NCBI GenBank assembly: GCA_038373865.1
Contig: JAXGGA010002327.1
Location: forward strand, 1-64,000
DNA: 64,000 nt
Reading direction: 5' to 3'
From: Uloborus plumipes
Taxonomy: Eukaryota > Arthropoda > Arachnida > Araneae > Uloboridae
The notes beneath the pieces are model-generated. The model saw nothing but the letters and a program-made list of their open reading frames with translations. It made no database searches and was not told the DNA's origin. This document shows positions 11,418-21,958 of this stretch, one piece after another; the first letter of the stretch is position 1; each line of letters opens with the position of its first letter. The position numbers were made by a program, and so were the translations under genes.

Positions 11418-12842
11418 TCCATTCGCATTCAAGAATTTTCTTTGGGGAAACATATACAAAATGCAAATATTAATAGGGGGCTGTCATTCAATCCCAATCA
11501 CAATTGTTTCGGAATGACGCCAAATGTTGCCAAGCTTGGCGACGCCTAGTGATTTTTCTCCAAATATGATGTAAAGCAGGAAAAACAGCTTATAGCTAAA
11601 GTTAAAACAGAACTTTTCGATAGTTTTAAGCAAGAATTACTAACAGTAAAATTTCGCAAATCAAGAATAAAACATCATGAAAAATTACCACTCTTTATAA
11701 AATCTGTAACAATATTGTGTTTGCTCTTGTATTAGTTTTGTGCAATTTAATAAAATTATTTTTTGTAATGTCTTTGAAAATATCATGCTAGAACCTCAAA
11801 TGTTGAGTGCAATTCATTGCAGACAACATACCATAGCTTCTGAGAATATTATAACCGTTTTATAAAATCAATGTTACTTTATTCGTATGAAACACTTCAA
11901 ATGAAAAAACAAGTTCAGTTTAATGAAAAATGATCAAATAGGCTTTGTGCTGAACTATATTTGAAGTTAAAAATCAACGTAAATAAAGCACAAATAGGGT
12001 AGAAAGTACAGCAAATAGCTATTTCAAGGCTACAATGGAGCCCCTTCATCAGTGCAAGAAGCTCAGCAAACAACATGAAAGCTGTAAGAGAACTGAGCGC
12101 GAAGCACGTGTGCCCCGGTATTTATAACAAATGGGCGAGTGCGCTTAAACTCACAACAAAGCGGGAAAACACCGACCAATCAGCGATCAGCGAAACGCCA
12201 GGAGAGCAAAGAAAAGGGGGGAAGGCGGCAAAGGAAAGTAGGGGAAAAAAAGCGCGGGAGAAAACACTAGAAGACGAAATTATAAAAATTGCTTCCAGAT
12301 GTCAGGGAAAAATGGAACACTGGAAAAATCATTCACCAGAGAATGGGAATTTTTCCAAATATGGTAAGCTTCCCAAAAATCGAGGTCATAAACTGACGAA
12401 CATTTACAAATAATTCTAGCCGAAGAAAAATCAAAGCAGTGACCAGAAGTCCAACAATGCTGAGCAATGGAAGAGCGTGCTAGTTCTAGCACGCTCTTCC
12501 ATTGCTCAGCATTGTTGGACTTCTGGTCACTGCTTTGATTTTTCTTCGGCTAGAATTATTTGTAAATGTTCGTCAGTTTATGACCTCGATTTTTGGGAAG
12601 CTTACCATATTTGGAAAAATTCCCATTCTCTGGTGAATGATTTTTCCAGTGTTCCATTTTTCCCTGACATCTGGAAGCAATTTTTATAATTTCGTCTTCT
12701 AGTGTTTTCTCCCGCGCTTTTTTTCCCCTACTTTCCTTTGCCGCCTTCCCCCCTTTTCTTTGCTCTCCTGGCGTTTCGCTGATCGCTGATTGGTCGGTGT
12801 TTTCCCGCTTTGTTGTGAGTTTAAGCGCACTCGCCCATTTGT

Positions 12843-12878
12843 TATAAATACCGGGGCACACGTGCTTCGCGCTCAGTT
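12843..12878 (+). promoter_or_regulatory. TATA-type core promoter in palindrome right arm
   Basis: TATAAATA at 12843-12850 is followed 32 nt later by TCAGTT at 12873-12878, a good arthropod initiator. Upstream are an inverted CCAAT (ATTGGT, 12789-12794) and, between TATA and initiator, CACGTG (12859-12864). Mirror copies lie on the minus strand with TATA boxes at 12119-12126 and 11150-11157. The spacing fits RNA polymerase II; activity is inferred. Confidence 0.6.
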
Positions 12879-12913
12879 CTCTTACAGCTTTCATGTTGTT
12901 TGCTGAGCTTCTT

Positions 12914-12960
12914 GCACTGATGAAGGGGCTCCATTGTAGCCTTGAAATAGCTATTTGCTG
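12914..12960 (+). ncRNA. Hammerhead-like core (degenerate), right-arm copy
   Basis: CTGATGA (12917-12923) is followed by a possible stem II (AGGGGCT against AGCCTT, one bulge and one wobble), GAAA (12944-12947), the palindromic hexamer TAGCTA and then TT, which would place an AUU cleavage triplet. Stem I pairs only three bases (GCA/TGC). The core residues of a type I hammerhead are present but the weak stem I makes activity doubtful. The same motif lies on the minus strand at 12009-12055 and 11040-11086. Confidence 0.45.
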
Positions 12961-13612
12961 TACTTTCTACCCTATTTGTGCTTTATTTACGTTGATTTTT
13001 AACTTCAAATATAGTTCAGCACAAAGCCTATTTGATCATTTTTCATTAAACTGAACTTGTTTTTTCATTTGAAGTGTTTCATACGAATAAAGTAACATTG
13101 ATTTTATAAAACGGTTATAATATTCTCAGAAGCTATGGTATGTTGTCTGCAATGAATTGCACTCAACATTTGAGGTTCTAGCATGATATTTTCAAAGACA
13201 TTACAAAAAATAATTTTATTAAATTGCACAAAACTAATACAAGAGCAAACACAATATTGTTACAGATTTTATAAAGAGTGGTAATTTTTCATGATGTTTT
13301 ATTCTTGATTTGCGAAATTTTACTGTTAGTAATTCTTGCTTAAAACTATCGAAAAGTTCTGTTTTAACTTTAGCTATAAGCTGTTTTTCCTGCTTTACAT
13401 CATATTTGGAGAAAAATCACTAGGCGTCGCCAAGCTTGGCAACATTTGGCGTCATTCCGAAACAATTGTGATTGGGATTGAATGACAGCCCCCTATTAAT
13501 ATTTGCATTTTGTATATGTTTCCCCAAAGAAAATTCTTGAATGCGAATGGACTAGAAAGTTGTGGTGGAAACGTCCTTGACAAATATAACTAGCTGTCGT
13601 GGCCGTCACGAA

Positions 13613-14808
13613 ACTTTCTTCTATATCTATCTTATGAATTCCGGTTACAAAATAAAATACGTACTCGCCCGAGTAGTTGGAGACAGCGCCAATTTCCCAA
13701 TTATCGTAATAACCCTGCAAATGCAGAATCAATGAGCGAAATTGGAAATCATTGCAAAAGCCTTGTTTAGATAAATTGCAAACATTTTGTTTGTTAGTAA
13801 AAAGAAATTGGCAACAGTTAAAAATTTCAAATCATTGAAAGTTTTCAGCTGTTTTGATAATTAAATAGCGTGAAAGCGATTTTTTAATGAAGTAATTTTT
13901 CGCATTGTTGACTAAGCGCAAAAATCACCCCACCCTCCCCCTGGGGCGATTGGCGCCAAAATTTAATCGATGCTTGCTTCCATATTGGGTTAGTGTTATT
14001 CCAAATTTCATTCAAATCGCAGCAATATTTCCCGAGATACAGTAGGTGCAGTGACAAAATAAGCACTTTTGATTGCTCCACCCCCCTTTGAGATATTGAC
14101 ACACAAATTGAATCAGCACCTGTACTCAATAGGGTCTACCTATGGACTAATTTTCGTTTGATTCCGCCGGTTACTTCCTGAGATATAGCAGTCACCCCCG
14201 CGCAGAACACGTGCGATTGCTCCACCCCCCTTCAAGATATTGACAAACAAATTGAATCAGCACCTGTACTCAGTAGGGTCTACCTATGGACCAATTTTCG
14301 TTTGATTCCGCCGGTTACTTCCTGAGATATAGCAATCACCCCTGCGCAGAACACGTGCGATTGCTCCACCCCCCTTGGAGATATTGACAAACAAATTGAA
14401 TCAGCACCTGTACTCAGTAGGGTCTATCTATGGACCAATTTTCGTTTGATTCCGCCAGTTACTTCCTGAGATATAGCAATCACCCCCGCGCAGAACACGT
14501 GCGATTGCTCCACCCCCCTTGGAGGAATTCGCTAAAAAAAGTCAGGTGCACCAGTTCACATGGTGGTACATATGTGAAAAAATTTTTGTTCGATTTCATT
14601 CAGTAGTTTTTGCTCTAGCGCGGCCACAAAAACTGGTCACACACATACAGACTCACACACACACAGACAGACAGACAGACAGACATTTTCTAAAAATGGT
14701 CGAAATGGACTCAGCGCACCTCAAAACGTGCAAATCCGTCAAAATTCGACATTCGAAAATTTTCACGAAACCAATACTTTCTTCTATATATTAGATATAG
14801 AAGAAAGT
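13613..14808 (+). mobile_element. Possible Helentron-like element with tandem array
   Basis: The phrase ACTTTCTTCTATATCTA at 13613-13629 recurs as an exact 17-bp inverted copy at 14792-14808. The right end is a perfect 14-bp hairpin (14776-14789 with 14795-14808, loop ATTAG). Inside are a 144-bp tandem array and a CA/GACA microsatellite (about 14640-14685). Inverted subterminal repeats, a 3' hairpin and an internal minisatellite are the known layout of Helentron-type elements, but no replicase-helicase is encoded and no sister copy is in the window, so the class is tentative. Confidence 0.4.
13930..14525 (+). repeat. 144-bp tandem array, about 3-4 copies
   Basis: GATTGCTCCACCCCCCTT occurs at 14071, 14215, 14359 and 14503, exactly 144 bp apart each time, and a diverged unit precedes it from about 13930. 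Each unit also contains AATCAGCACCTGTACTCA and GATTCCGCCGGTTACTTCCT. The three central units are nearly identical, suggesting recent homogenisation. Non-coding. Confidence 0.9.
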
Positions 14809-14842
14809 AAAAAAGCCATGCGGAGGTGGATTTTTAGCTAGT

Positions 14843-14935
14843 CTGGTATTGTCTAATCTTTTTTCGTACGACCTTCCTCGCATTTGAGCATGCCTGAGGT
14901 CTCTTCTGATTTTCCCAAAACAGGGAGGAAATGCA
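14843..14935 (+). repeat. Dispersed repeat fragment (family of 29450 and 53805)
   Basis: Shares TGTCTAATCTT, a TCAGGTCTC/TCAGATCTC-like phrase, TCTGAT and the following TTACC/TTCCC-like word with 53805-53885 and 29465-29525, in the same order. Short and diverged. Confidence 0.45.
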
Positions 14936-15089
14936 AAGTAATATTCAAACAGGAAGTAAAAACTGAAAGCACCGGCAAGTGTGTCGTCTAACCTATCACC
15001 CCCTTTTCAAATGGAAGCGTTCATGACTGCCAGGCGGGTTGGACAGTATCAGCGTTTGCAGGAAAGCCTGTGCGCTTGATTTTCAATGC

Positions 15090-15245
15090 AGACTGGTTAA
15101 ATTATTCGCTTGGCGAATGTGTTTTGCTATGTAATTTTGAATTACTGCTTCACGTATGTTGGATTTAATTACGCAGTGTACAATTAAGTGAACTTTGCTT
15201 AATTGCTGGATGCTTAGCAATTGTTTCCTGTTCTACTGTAAAAAA
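15090..15245 (+). repeat. Diverged LTR fragment of the Gypsy family
   Basis: Reads ATTCGCTTGGCGAATG, GTAATTTTGAATTACTG, CACGTATGTTGG and TTGCTGGATGCTTAGCAATT in the same order as the minus strand of the LTRs at 30483-31090 and 42723-43328. It is an old, partial LTR in the opposite orientation, with no coding sequence attached, so a decayed solo-LTR or fragment. Confidence 0.7.
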
Positions 15246-16831
15246 AACTAAATATTTGCAAAAAAAAAATTATTGTGTTTTTATCGGAATCGTCATGTAA
15301 GAAAGTTTAAAGGTAGGGATGGACCGGATATCCGGTAACAATCCGGTATCTGGCCTATCCGGTTGATAGGTTAAGTATCCGATACTTCCGGATATCCGAT
15401 CCGGTTGACCACCCCGGATACGGATATCCGGAAGATTTTTGCAGGATATCCGGCAAAGTATCCGGTATTGATGTGGGAGATATCCGGAATTGATGTGAGG
15501 GTTATCCGGTACTATGTGAAGACCTAATTGAATATTTTCTTTTTTACAAAAATCCCAGTTAAAAATTTCATTGTTTGATAAACCTTTTAGATGATGTAAT
15601 TACTTTTTATCTTTCCTTTTAACCAATTTTTGCTTCTAAAACAAAAATTATATGTTATTCCTCCGACTTTGTACTGGACATGGAAGCATTCTGCATATTT
15701 GATTTTTCACAATTTAAAGATAAAGTATGATTGTCTTCAGCTTTTCAAAAATATTTTAGTTAACATATTTAGAAAGAAAAAGCTACAAACCTTCAAAGGA
15801 TTAATGTGCGACAAAAGGTTGAAAAAAACTTACGATCATATTGTTAGTTCATAAAAATTAATCGCAGTAGCTTTTAATATAAATTCTCAAATTATTTTAT
15901 TTATTGAATTCTTTTATTTTTAGTTTTTGTACTTCTAACAAAAATTGCGATCTATTAACACCCAATGATGATGTAATCTATATACATAAAAGACTACTTC
16001 TGAAACCGTATGTCCAGGGTAATCTTCCAAACTACTGGACCGATTTTAACCATTTTTACACCGTTAGATAGCTACAGTAACAGAGAGCAGGATAAGCTAT
16101 AATTTATTTCTAAAAAGCTTAGTTTAAAAAAGTTATTATGGAAAATAGTAAATTTCATTTAATTTCCCCATTAAATAATTAAATTTTCAGTGCATTGTTG
16201 CAAAAATTTGGTTGCCATGCAACAACAATATTAATAGTAATCATGGTGAAAATTTTGAACCTAGGCTTCGCTGGAGTAAGTATGAAATTTATTGCTTTCT
16301 TAGGATTTTTATATTCATCTATGCCAATAATCGCTAACGTGGTAAATAAAAAGAGAATTGATTTTGACAACAGTTAGAGAACAGAAAATGTTTATAGTCA
16401 AATAATTTCTAAGTTAGGTACATAAGATGTTTTCAACAGTGTAGTCACAAGGATATAAACTAATGATGGGACTTATTTTACGTGTAATGTTTGGGGTATA
16501 ACTTTGATATCCCCCCCCCCCAAAATTAACCGCCAAATCTGGCACTCCTTTTCGGACTTTTTAGGGTTGCTGTTTCTTATTTTGGTGTTGCCAATTTAGG
16601 TTTTTTCCAGCTTTTAGGTTTTTGCTGTTGCCAAATTTAGTATTTTCTTGAGTTTTGTACTATTTTTTGAGTTTTTTTTTTTAAAGTTTTGTAGCAACAA
16701 ATTTTTTGTGGCAACAACAAAAACAGATATTTTTCTTGGCGACAATAAAAAGTCGCCAAATTTCCGATTTGGGGCATATATCAAAGTAGTTCCATGTTTG
16801 GAAATACTTGACTCCAGTGCGATTGATTTTA

Positions 16832-17708
16832 CAGGGTGCGACAAAGAAAATTGCTGATTTTAATTGGATGCTAATTAGCAAGAAGTGGTCAGAAAGGAGT
16901 GGGAAGAGTCTCATTTTAAAGAGAAGGTCCTGAAGTTTTGTTATTTTATAGTTTAGTTGTCGCCATGCGTTGGACGAAGGAACAACGAGCGTTCGCCGCC
17001 GAATCTTACTTTTCAAATAATCTGTCGGTGGTCGCCACTCAACGTGCCTTCTGAACTCGGTTCAAAATTCAGCGCGTTGTTCCCATTCCTGGCTGGGAAT
17101 CGACTGCTTTGTGGGTGAAAACATTCAGGGAAAGTTGGGGTGTGGCAAAAAGAGGCCCAGGAGGTCAACGGATTCCCAGAATCCTAGAAAACGTCGAAAA
17201 AGTGAGGAAGTCTTTTTTGCGCTCTCCCAGGCGTTCGGTCCGTAAACACGCTGCTGCTTTGGGTATTTTTGATTGGACACTGAGACGAATTCTTCACGAC
17301 GAACTCCAGTTTCATCCCTACAAACTTGATGTGGTTCACCAGTTAAGTGATAACGTCTCCTTGAAAGGTGACGTACCGTGGCCAGCCCGCTCCCCCGATT
17401 TAACACGCCGTGACTATTTTTATGGGGGTATCTCAAATCGATCGTTTACAACGACAAGCCCCGGACCCTGCAACGCCTGAAGAACAATATCCGGCTTACT
17501 ATCACCAACATCCCACTCGATATGCTCGAAAGAGTGCAACAAATCTAGGGTACATGAGTGCATCATTAACAGGGGCCGTCATTCTTCCCGATGTAGTTTT
17601 TAAATCTAACTAATATAAAAATTCAGAATGGGTACCATATCTTATAAAAAGTAGTAAACTGCTACATGATATACTTTTCAAGTCTGCAAGTTTCTCCGCC
17701 GCACCCTG
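16832..17708 (+). mobile_element. Internally deleted Tc1/mariner element
   Basis: Terminal inverted repeats CAGGGTGCGACAAAGAAA and its imperfect complement (15 of 18 matching) lie just inside TA dinucleotides at 16830-16831 and 17709-17710. The 877-bp element holds a broken transposase and sits inside the Helitron, so it arrived later than the Helitron. Confidence 0.85.
16965..17560 (+). pseudogene. Mariner-superfamily transposase, broken
   Basis: The frame opens MRWTKEQRAFAAESYF, an N-terminal DNA-binding helix typical of one insect/arachnid mariner group, and meets a stop at 17054-17056. A second frame holds the second helix-turn-helix region (about 17190-17310, SPRRSVRKHAAALGI) and jumps from the region around 17340 straight to WPARSPDLT (17380-17407). 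That motif normally carries the last catalytic Asp, so most of the DDE core between is deleted. After 17410 the reading frame shifts at a G run, continuing as YLKSIVYNDKPRTLQRL, then stops. Catalysis is impossible. Confidence 0.8.
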
Positions 17709-18734
17709 TACCAAGCTTATAACATTTCCGATTTACCTAAACATTATTTGTAGCTTGCATTTGTATTTGCGGTGTGTAATACAGTTTTTTTAGTTTGTCC
17801 AGACAGAAAAAATTACCGTTGCTTACAGAAGTAGCCATTATGTATATAGATATGCACTTTAATGTTGAAAAATTCATGAACGAGTGTCACTAAAACACTA
17901 TACTCAGCAGAAACCCGGGCAGGGCCGGGTACCCGGCTAGTTAGATATATTTTACTTTGCCACTATTATTGCTTTATTTTAATTGAAAGTAACATACAAT
18001 AAATGAGTTATCTAACATTGGCGAAAGTGTTCTTTTAGATAATGTAAACATCTGTCCCCATGAATCGTCGCAACTTAGCCATGCTTTTTTTTTTTTGAAG
18101 GAGAGTTTGAATGTGCGTAAAGAAATTTTGAATCTTGCACTTGGTTTCGTTCTTTCTTTTTGTAATCCCTTCCTTTCAGAAAAGATATTTCTCTGCTATT
18201 AGAATTTGTTCACGTCTGTCATGCCACTCCGTAACTCCTCGAGAACATGTTGAGCATGACCCTCAATAACATTTAATCGAGTCTCGAAAAATTAAAGCTT
18301 TATAAACTCAAATATACCTTTATTTCAGAATTTTCATTTGGTCCCAAATTCTTGAAAAGACGGTAAGAACTGCTTGTAACTCGAACTATCAATAACTCTA
18401 AGCTTTGAGCGGGTCCTTTGGGACTATGAGCTCTTGAGACTCGACTGTATTTAAGATGTTAATTTGCATCTTTAGAAAGTGTATTTTGTTTTTTGGAATT
18501 TAAGTAAAACTTTAAGTTAATTATTTAGATGTAAGTTTATTAATTTATTTTTTAAAGTGGACATGTTTAGAATAATTTTTAATAATAATAATATATCGGT
18601 CATTTCAGCGAAAATGGTACAAATCAGTCCCGATACTTCAGAATTTTGGTAATTAATTTCAATATTTACCACCAATTAATTGTACTTATTTGTTTGTTCT
18701 CTATCTAATTGTGTGTAACCAAGTATTACTTATT

Positions 18735-18960
18735 TAGGCATAAGCCATTTATAAAGGACTCAAAAAAAAAAAAAAACCTTTGGCAAAAGAAGTAAAAAAT
18801 GATCTGCCCCAGCTTCAAATTGCTAGGACTTAAAATGCAACAACAAAATCATTTGCAATGCACAGCACAAGAAATGCTTCTGACACCCTTTCTGCTGATT
18901 TTTATGTATGTAAACAAAAAAATCTTGGAAAAACACAACTTTGATTTATTGTTTTGAAGC
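18735..18960 (+). repeat. Dispersed repeat, copy related to 8020-8250
   Basis: Collinear with 8020-8250 (AGCTTCAAATTGCTAG, AACAACAAAAT, GCTTCTGACACC). It lies within the large hAT element. Non-coding. Confidence 0.6.
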
Positions 18961-19722
18961 TGCATTACATACCAAGAAGTTCTGTCAAGAACTAAACGAG
19001 CCTACTTTCCCGTACATCGACATCGGCATTCTAGCATCTGATCAATATTCTCTTGATTATCTGAGACTTAAAATTATGTCACCCATACCTTTTTAGCATT
19101 TAAAGCTGATTTCTGAATGCAAAATATACCAATCTCATCAGATGAAATGGACACGTAAAAAGTAAATAAACGAATAAATAAAATTTTGTCGCACCTTTTA
19201 GAGAAAGTAACTGTTATAGTTCTTCCGTAGAAAAATTCCTCAAGCGTTTAAAAATAATAATAATAAATAAATAAAAGTACAAAGAAGGAATTTGAAACAC
19301 ATTTTAATAAAGAAAGAAAAAAACTCCTTCGTTAATAAAATAATCTCATTTTTAATCAGTTGCCAGTTGTTAAATATAAATAAAGAATAAAATGCTCTTG
19401 TGAATGAAAAAATTTTGTTACAAAAAAAATCGTCTGCCAAAAAAAGAAGAGATAATAATAATAACAAAACAAATAAATAAATAAACAAAAAATCGTCTGC
19501 ACAGACAGTCATTTTTTTTCTGAGCCTGCATTTCCGCCATGTTTGCAGAGTCGGAGTCGGAATCAGAGTCCTCACAGAAGATTATTCAGGAAAGTACTTT
19601 ACAAACATTATTTATCAAAACCATTTTCTTACAAAGTTAGTTTGAAGGAAATCCGACTTTAAGTTCAGGATCAACATTCAACTTAAATTCCCCGTAGGCG
19701 CTAATGTTAAATTTTTCTTTCT

Positions 19723-20325
19723 GAACGGTTCAATATTGAACGAAAAATGGTTCAAATCAAAAAGCGAAGTATGGGAATGAGCCTCTCCGAGATCTTTCAA
19801 ACAAAAAAAAGTTTAAACCCGTCGGACTGTTCACTCAAAAGTTATTAGGTAGGGAAAGGTTGCTTGAACGGCTCAATGTTGAACAAAAAAATGTTCAAAT
19901 GGAAAATTTAAATACGGTAATGAAGTATCCTTTCTGAGATCCTTCGACCAAGAAAAAAAATTTGTTTGACTCGGACTGTTCACTCAAAAGTTATTAGGGG
20001 TGACAGCTTGTTCGAGCGGTTCAATGTTAAATGAAAAATTATTCAAATCGAAAATGTAAATACAGGAATGAAGCATCCTTGATAAGATCTTTCAAACAAA
20101 GAAAAGTTTGTTTAAATCGGACTGTTCATTAAAAAGTTAGTATTGTGGGACAGGTTGTTTGAACGGCTCAAAGTTGAACCAAAAATTATTCAAATCGAAA
20201 AATCAAATATGGGAATGAGCTGTACTTGCCGAGATCTTTCCAACAAAAAAATGTTTGTTCAAATCGGAATGTTCATTAAAAAGCTATTGGGGGGGGGGGG
20301 GGGGACAGACAGACACACACACAAA
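19723..20325 (+). repeat. ~146-bp tandem array, four copies
   Basis: Units start GAACGGTTCAAT-like at 19723, 19866, 20014 and 20161 (spacings 143, 148, 147). Each ends with a TCGGACTGTTCA-like phrase and AAAAGTTATTAGG. The array runs into a G run and a GACAGACACACACA microsatellite at about 20290-20322, the same order of parts as the unrelated array at 13930-14690. Confidence 0.85.
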
Positions 20326-20639
20326 TTCCCCATCTCAATACCCTACTTTCCAATTTTTAGTTTTTCAATATTTATTAAACTTTTTTATTTCTTTTTGACT
20401 TTTTTTGGACTTGGCGATGTTTTTAGATGCATTAAGCCATTTTTAATGCTTTTTTCGTCTTTCTTTTATTTTTAATGAGAAAGTAGGCTAAAAATAAGGG
20501 GACATGCAATGTAATTGAAATGCCGGATATCCGCAGGACATCCGGCGACACAATTCCGGATATCCGGTATCCGACTCGTAATGAGTCGCCGGATATCCGG
20601 TATCCGGCAAAATCACTATCCGGTCCATCCCTATTTAAA

Positions 20640-20840
20640 GGTGCAACGGTCTCGTAAGAGTATGAAGTATATAAATACCGTTGTGCAAAAAATGTACAAT
20701 AAAATACAACGTTAAAGAAGTACAAAAACGCAGGGATACAGCAGACACGTGTTTCGACGTTACAAGGAACGTTTTTTTCAATGCAGAAAAATTGTGAGCT
20801 TATGAATGCACAAACATCCGACAAAGTTAAGTATTCGACA
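20640..20840 (-). repeat. Repeat with hammerhead-like relic, copy 1
   Basis: Collinear with both arms of the inverted repeat at 46140-46400 (words AACGTTAAAGAAG, CGCAGGGATAC, CGACGTTACAAGGAACG). On the minus strand, 20784-20741 shows a possible stem II (ACGTT/AACGT), GAAA, the palindrome CACGTG and then TC, but the CTGATGA box is replaced by TTGAAAA. It is probably a dead hammerhead from a Penelope-like or retrozyme terminal unit. Confidence 0.45.
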
Positions 20841-21958
20841 AAACCGTTAGAGCAGGGCTTCCCAAACTGTGGTCCGCGGACCCCTTAGCGGTCCGCCAAG
20901 CTTTAGTCGGGGGTCCGCGGTGAATCACGAAAAAAAAAAGGGTTTTAAAGCTTTAAAATTACTTTTTTGCTTTTGAAAACCAGAGTTTTCCTTTGCGAAG
21001 TGTGCAGTTGCCCTTTATGCCACACTCAATATTTTGAGACAGGTTGCTGCAAGGTCATGCGGTCAAACCGTTTTCTGCTCTGAAAAAATCGTACTGTCTG
21101 TCATCATGTTAATATGAATATTTGATTGACATGTTAATATGGATATTTGATTGACACAGCTTCAGGCTAAGAATTGGAAACTACCTTCCAAGATACTTTT
21201 AAGACTTCAATTTTAAGAACTTTACCGGAGACGGTCCCCGAAACTTCACTCCCACATGAATTCACCGTTGATCGTATGGATTAGTGCTCTTACAACTATA
21301 ATTTCGAAAAATTTCTGGGGAACAGTTACTGACCTCCACTTTCCTTAATATCATCAAGGTTAGTCTACGTTTGAAATTGTAAATTTTAATTTTCAAAAAT
21401 ATCCGGGGATCTTTCCTTGCACCCTTTCGTTACCCAAATGGCAGATTCCTACGTTTATAATGCTTCCATATCTAAAAAATTTGTGGAGCGCACGAATATC
21501 CCTCTTTCCTAACATAACCGATCTCTAAAAGTGCGTTTGAAAAGCTGTAATTTTGCAAATTGCAAGAAATTATTCATTGAAACTTCAATTAAAAATTAAA
21601 AAAAAAATCCGGCAGATTATCCTCATACCCCATTTAATCTAATTGTTAACAAAAAGATCTTTCAAAAGAGAATTTTTAAAGCAAGGATTTTGAAAAATCG
21701 TCGGATGTGCTATCTTGGACCTATTGCTCCTCCTAATATGTCTAAAAAAAGGCCTACTGGCACGTTTTTAAGGTTTAAAATTTTAAAATTTTCTGGGAGT
21801 GGGTGCCCCAAAAACTGCTCTAACATCGCCACAAATCGTACAAAATAGCGTTATTTTTAAATTATTTTTTTTTTATTTTAAGGTACAGGCAAAAATTTAT
21901 GCACTTAAACTAGGTTCATATTACAAATGTAAAAGTGCAGTTTAATTTATGGTCTTTA

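Larger units (their letters stand above)
11419..13550. repeat. 2.13-kb palindrome (two 1065-bp arms, 2-bp centre)
   Basis: Arms 11419-12483 and 12486-13550 are reverse complements with only TT between them (centre 12484.5); every segment I compared matched. From the outside in, the left arm holds a block shared with the TGGCGA repeat (11500-11560), AT-rich sequence, a second copy of the promoter/hammerhead-like repeat (11960-12386) and a unique ~97-bp inner block. Two further coding-looking frames (12075-12413, and 12556-12894 on the opposite strand) are mirror images and antisense to the promoter. Either a true inverted transposon dimer or an assembly or amplification artefact could produce this. 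Confidence 0.9.
15977..17940 (+). mobile_element. Helitron nested in the large hAT
   Basis: The left end reads A|TCTATATACATAAAAGAC and the right end is a GC-rich hairpin (CCCGG/CCGGG at about 17914-17929) followed by CTAG at 17937-17940 and T. These are Helitron ends with insertion between A and T. The 5' end differs from that of the Helitron at 21959-23674, so this is a separate subfamily. Length is 1964 bp including a nested mariner of 877 bp. No Rep/helicase is encoded. Confidence 0.75.
15314..20633. mobile_element. Large hAT element, 5.3 kb, with nested insertions
   Basis: The ends are TAGGGATGGACCGGATA and its exact reverse complement, with an 8-bp TSD TTTAAAGG at 15306-15313 and 20634-20641. 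Subterminal regions (15314-15500 and 20515-20633) are packed with GGATATCCGG words, probable transposase-binding sites. Inside are a Helitron (15977-17940) carrying a mariner, a dispersed repeat (18735-18960) and a tandem array (19723-20310). Without the Helitron the element is about 3.36 kb. No hAT transposase was recognised, so it was probably mobilised in trans. Confidence 0.9.

Noticed and set aside
11106..12894. Repeated 112-147-codon open frames (MKAVRELSAK...) in three copies
   Set aside because: They run antisense to a TATA/initiator promoter, are identical only because the repeat copies are identical, and show no domain. Treated as repeat-borne open frames.
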